Assembly: GCA_903918155.1 (NCBI GenBank)
Contig: CAIXDD010000296.1
Span: 1-11,594 of the forward strand
Length of the DNA stretch: 11,594 bases
Direction of reading: 5' to 3'
DNA from: an uncultured Hyphomicrobiales bacterium
GTDB taxonomy: Bacteria; Pseudomonadota; Alphaproteobacteria; Rhizobiales; Beijerinckiaceae
Shown here: positions 9,222 through 11,594 of the stretch, piece after piece
How the letters are laid out: each line of letters starts with the position of its first letter
Numbering within the stretch: position 1 is the stretch's first letter
Made by a program: the position numbers and the translations under genes
Notes under the pieces: generated by a model
The model's database searches: none
What the model was told of the DNA's origin: nothing
The model's input: the letters and a program-made list of their open reading frames with translations, nothing else

Positions 9222-9701
9222 CGCGTCGGCCCAGCGGATCTGGCGCAGCGCCTCCCCCATCACGATGGCCGCAGCCACCGCCACATTGAGGGAGCGGGCG
9301 CCCGCGCGCATGGGAATCGTCACGCGCGCGTCGGCGGCCGCATGGACCTCCTCCGGCGCGCCCGCCGATTCGCGCCCCACCATCAGAATGTCGCCGGGCG
9401 CGAATGCGAAAGCGGCGTGCGACGTCGCGCCGCGCGTGGTCAGCAGCACGAGCCTGCGGCCCGATTGCGCCCGCCAGGCCTCGAAGGCGGCCCAGGAGGC
9501 ATGGCGCGCGATGGGCACGAGGTCCAGATAATCCATGCCCGCGCGGCGGAAATGGCGATCGGAGACGGGAAAGCCGGCGGGCTGGACGATCGCCGCGTCG
9601 AGGCCCAGACAGGCGCAGGCGCGCAGCATCGTGCCCGCGTTCTGCGGAATGTCGGGCTGGAACAGGGCCAGCGTGAGGTCCGGGGCGGGGATGTCGGGCA
9701 T
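9213..9701 (-). CDS. trmL: tRNA (cytidine(34)-2'-O)-methyltransferase, TrmL type
   Basis: TrmL is a SPOUT-class enzyme that 2'-O-methylates the wobble nucleotide of tRNA(Leu) isoacceptors using S-adenosylmethionine. The product has 162 residues (E. coli TrmL has 157) and matches along its length: LALFQPDIPQNAGTMLRACA (11-30, the N-x-G motif), PAGFPVSDRHFRRAGMDYLD (41-60), LMVGRESAGAP (106-116, the SAM-knot FGxExxG region with Gly-Arg replacing the usual Gly-Pro) and IPM...RSLNVAVA (129-143). The frame extends upstream to 9827, but the ATG at 9701 gives the family start, so it is preferred even though no good ribosome binding site is visible. It converges on the small membrane protein gene through the 18-bp repeat and is divergent from petA. 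Confidence 0.92.
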   Translation of the reverse strand: MPDIPAPDLTLALFQPDIPQNAGTMLRACACLGLDAAIVQPAGFPVSDRHFRRAGMDYLDLVPIARHASWAAFEAWRAQSGRRLVLLTTRGATSHAAFAFAPGDILMVGRESAGAPEEVHAAADARVTIPMRAGARSLNVAVAAAIVMGEALRQIRWADAKG

Positions 9702-9812
9702 AGGCGGCGGTCCGGGCGTCTGGAGTCGCGGGATTTTCCTGTCTCCCTCATAGCCCAATTGTCGGTTCAAAGGCGCGGCGGAGCTATGGACAAGCGTGTC
9801 GAAGGGTGCGAA

Positions 9813-9840
9813 ATAGCCCGCGCTCAATCTTAAGGGCTAT
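9813..9840. promoter_or_regulatory. ATAGCCC dyad in the trmL/petA divergent region
   Basis: ATAGCCC (9813-9819) and GGGCTAT (9834-9840) form a perfect 7-bp inverted repeat with a 14-nt spacer. A further direct copy of ATAGCCC lies at 9750-9756. All three are in the 310-nt gap (9702-10011) between the divergent trmL and petA starts. The gap otherwise contains GC-rich sequence with short CGCGCGT direct repeats near 9950 and no convincing gene. The dyad could be an operator affecting either gene; I cannot assign a regulator. Confidence 0.3.
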
Positions 9841-10011
9841 CCGGGGTCGCCGCGAGGCGGTCGCGCAGCCGTCGGGGCCGGTGGCGATCCGTCGCATTCA
9901 CCTGTCCCTCGCCGGGTTCTATGTCACTACGGCCCGACCGGCGCGCGTCGCGCGTCGCTCCCGTCCAGCATCCGGGCGGGACCGTGCGGGGCAAACGGAT
10001 GGGGGAACAGA

Positions 10012-10539
10012 GTGGCCAATCCATCGACGGTCGAACCGACCCGCAGGGACATGCTTTTCATCGCCACTGGCGCGGCTGCGGCCGTGGGCGCAGGCGCCGT
10101 CGCCTGGCCCTTGATCAGCCAGATGAATCCAGACGCCTCGACGCTGGCGCTCGCTTCCACGGAGGTCGACGTCTCGGCCATTCCCGAGGGCGGCAGCCTC
10201 ACCGTGAAATGGCGCGGCAAGCCGGTGTTCGTGCGTAACCGCACGAAGAAGGAGATCGACGAGGCCGTGGCCGCGCCGCTCGCCCAATTGCCCGATCCGC
10301 AGGCCGACGCGGCCCGCGTGAAAAAGCCGGAATGGCTCGTGGTCGTGGGCGTGTGCACCCATCTGGGCTGCGTGCCGCTGGGCGCGCCGGGCGCGCGCGG
10401 CGAATATGACGGCTGGTTCTGCCCCTGCCACGGGTCGCACTACGACACCTCGGGACGCATCCGTAAGGGCCCTGCGCCGCTGAACCTCGCCGTGCCGACC
10501 TATGAATTCGTTTCCGACACCAAGCTGCGGATCGGCTGA
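10012..10539 (+). CDS. petA: Ubiquinol-cytochrome c reductase iron-sulfur (Rieske) subunit
   Basis: This is the Rieske protein of the cytochrome bc1 complex, which takes electrons from ubiquinol at the Qo site of cytochrome b and passes them to cytochrome c1. It has 175 residues. The N-terminus contains a twin-arginine sequence TRRDMLFIATG (10-20) followed by a hydrophobic anchor (about 15-35), as expected for a Tat-exported, membrane-tethered Rieske protein. The cluster-binding boxes are CTHLGC (115-120) and CPCHGS (137-142). By homology Cys115, His117, Cys137 and His140 bind the 2Fe-2S cluster, and Cys120-Cys139 form the disulfide. The start is GTG, with GGGGGA five bases before it; the ATG at 9999 is in another frame. 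petB follows after 47 nt, so the two are very probably one operon. Confidence 0.97.
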   Translation: MANPSTVEPTRRDMLFIATGAAAAVGAGAVAWPLISQMNPDASTLALASTEVDVSAIPEGGSLTVKWRGKPVFVRNRTKKEIDEAVAAPLAQLPDPQADAARVKKPEWLVVVGVCTHLGCVPLGAPGARGEYDGWFCPCHGSHYDTSGRIRKGPAPLNLAVPTYEFVSDTKLRIG

Positions 10540-10586
10540 CGCCTTGCGTCGCCTTTCACGCACCACGCTTCAGATGAGAACGTGAC

Positions 10587-11594
10587 ATGAGCGGACCTTC
10601 CACCTTCGTACCCCAGAGCGCCGTCGGCCGCTGGCTTGAGAGCCGGCTTCCGATCATGGGCCTCATGCATGGGTCGTTCGTTTCCTATCCGACGCCCCGC
10701 AACCTCAATTACATGTGGACCTTCGGGGCGATCCTGAGCTTCATGCTCGGCGCGCAGATCATCACCGGCATCGTGCTGGCGATGCATTACACGCCGCATG
10801 TGGATTACGCCTTCCTGTCCGTCGAGCAGATCATGCGCGACGTGAACTGGGGCTGGTTCCTGCGCTATTCGCACGCCAACGGCGCCTCGATGTTCTTCGT
10901 GGCCGTCTATATCCACATGTTCCGCGGTCTCTATTACGGCTCCTATAAGGCGCCCCGCGAAGTCCTGTGGATCCTGGGCGTCGTGATCTTCCTCATCATG
11001 ATGGCGACCGCCTTCATGGGCTATGTGCTGCCGTGGGGCCAGATGAGCTTCTGGGGCGCGACGGTCATCACCAATCTCTTCTCCGCCATTCCGCTGGTCG
11101 GCGAGGCGATCACCACCTGGCTGTGGGGCGGTTATTCGGTCGACAATCCGACGCTCAATCGCTTCTTCGCGCTGCATTACCTGCTGCCCTTCATGCTCGT
11201 GGGCGTCGTGGTCCTGCATGTGTGGGCGCTGCATGTGGTCGGCCAGAACAATCCTGCCGGCGTCGACGTCAAGAACGTCCAGCGCGACACCCTGCCCTTC
11301 ACGCCCTTCGCGACGGTGAAGGATTCCTTCGCCGTGGTCGTGTTCCTGATCTTCTTCATGCTCTTCGTGTTCTACGCACCCGACTTCCTCGGCCACGCGA
11401 TCAACTACGAGCGCGCCAACCCGATGGTGACGCCCGCGCATATCGTGCCGGAGTGGTACTTCCTGCCGTTCTACGCGATCCTGCGCGCGATCCCCTCGAA
11501 GCTCGGCGGCGTGCTCGCCATGTTCGGCGCGATCGCGGTGCTCGCCTTCCTGCCCTGGCTCGACACGTCCAAGGTGCGCTCGGCGAATTATCGC
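10587..11594 (+). CDS. petB: Ubiquinol-cytochrome c reductase cytochrome b subunit, 3' end cut by window
   Basis: This is cytochrome b of the bc1 complex, the inner-membrane diheme subunit that contains the ubiquinol oxidation and ubiquinone reduction sites. The 336 residues present are open to the window edge. The heme-ligand histidines are visible as two pairs spaced 14 residues apart: His96 and His110 (RYSHANGASMFFVAVYIHMF) and His197 and His211 (ALHYLLPFMLVGVVVLH). The Qo-site PEWY lies at 288-291 within VPEWYFLPFYAILRAIP. At least seven hydrophobic spans are present; the C-terminal helices are missing. The ATG at 10587 follows a poor ribosome binding site, which may fit coupling to petA. 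Some Hyphomicrobiales fuse cytochrome b to cytochrome c1 (fbcH); the window ends too early to tell whether that is so here. Confidence 0.97.
   Translation, partial: MSGPSTFVPQSAVGRWLESRLPIMGLMHGSFVSYPTPRNLNYMWTFGAILSFMLGAQIITGIVLAMHYTPHVDYAFLSVEQIMRDVNWGWFLRYSHANGASMFFVAVYIHMFRGLYYGSYKAPREVLWILGVVIFLIMMATAFMGYVLPWGQMSFWGATVITNLFSAIPLVGEAITTWLWGGYSVDNPTLNRFFALHYLLPFMLVGVVVLHVWALHVVGQNNPAGVDVKNVQRDTLPFTPFATVKDSFAVVVFLIFFMLFVFYAPDFLGHAINYERANPMVTPAHIVPEWYFLPFYAILRAIPSKLGGVLAMFGAIAVLAFLPWLDTSKVRSANYR

Noticed and set aside
9702..9827. N-terminal extension of trmL to 9827
   Set aside because: The extra 42 residues have no counterpart in the family and the ATG at 9701 gives the normal length.
10574..10585. 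Three-codon leader ORF (ATG AGA ACG TGA) just before petB
   Set aside because: It is too short to tell from chance, with no ribosome binding site or hairpin that would indicate a regulatory role.
10500..11441. Minus-strand frame of 313 codons
   Set aside because: It is antisense to petB, which has all heme ligands and the PEWY motif; the antisense product is His/Asp/Glu/Arg-rich without domains.

Overview
The window looks like chromosome from a GC-rich alphaproteobacterium, most likely of the order Hyphomicrobiales (Rhizobiales). Three points support this: CarB has the long form (1162 residues) with an insertion in its first ATP-grasp half, greA is followed by a homolog of the ELM1 'mitochondrial fission' family, and petA-petB is divergent from an alphaproteobacterial-type trmL. 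I cannot name the genus. There are no tRNA or rRNA genes, no CRISPR array, and no transposase or other sign of a mobile element.

Positions 1-8238 all read on the minus strand. In transcription order they hold two TadE-like pseudopilin genes that overlap by ATGA (8238-7612 and 7615-6950), a large TadG-like gene (6813-4891), carB (4671-1183), greA (1029-556) and an ELM1-family gene (559 to beyond position 1). The ELM1 gene starts inside the greA stop codon. An intrinsic terminator at 4708-4731 lies between tadG and carB. It is only 36 nt before the carB start, so it either ends the pilus transcript or acts as an attenuator in the carB leader.

Positions 8400-9144 read on the plus strand: a GtrA-family membrane protein, then an 82-residue membrane-anchored protein of unknown function. 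The latter converges with trmL (minus, 9701-9213). The junction between them is an 18-bp tandem repeat of five units, and each unit carries an in-frame TAG for both strands.

Positions 10012-11594 read on the plus strand: petA (Rieske protein) and petB (cytochrome b, cut by the window edge), which encode two subunits of the cytochrome bc1 complex. The 310-nt trmL/petA divergent region holds an ATAGCCC dyad.

Most of the window is core metabolism: pyrimidine and arginine precursor synthesis, transcript cleavage, tRNA modification and respiration. The accessory part is the pseudopilin trio. Its TadG-like member lacks the usual von Willebrand A domain and instead carries two diverged copies of a roughly 200-230-residue cysteine-containing domain. 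This is the best candidate for something undescribed.
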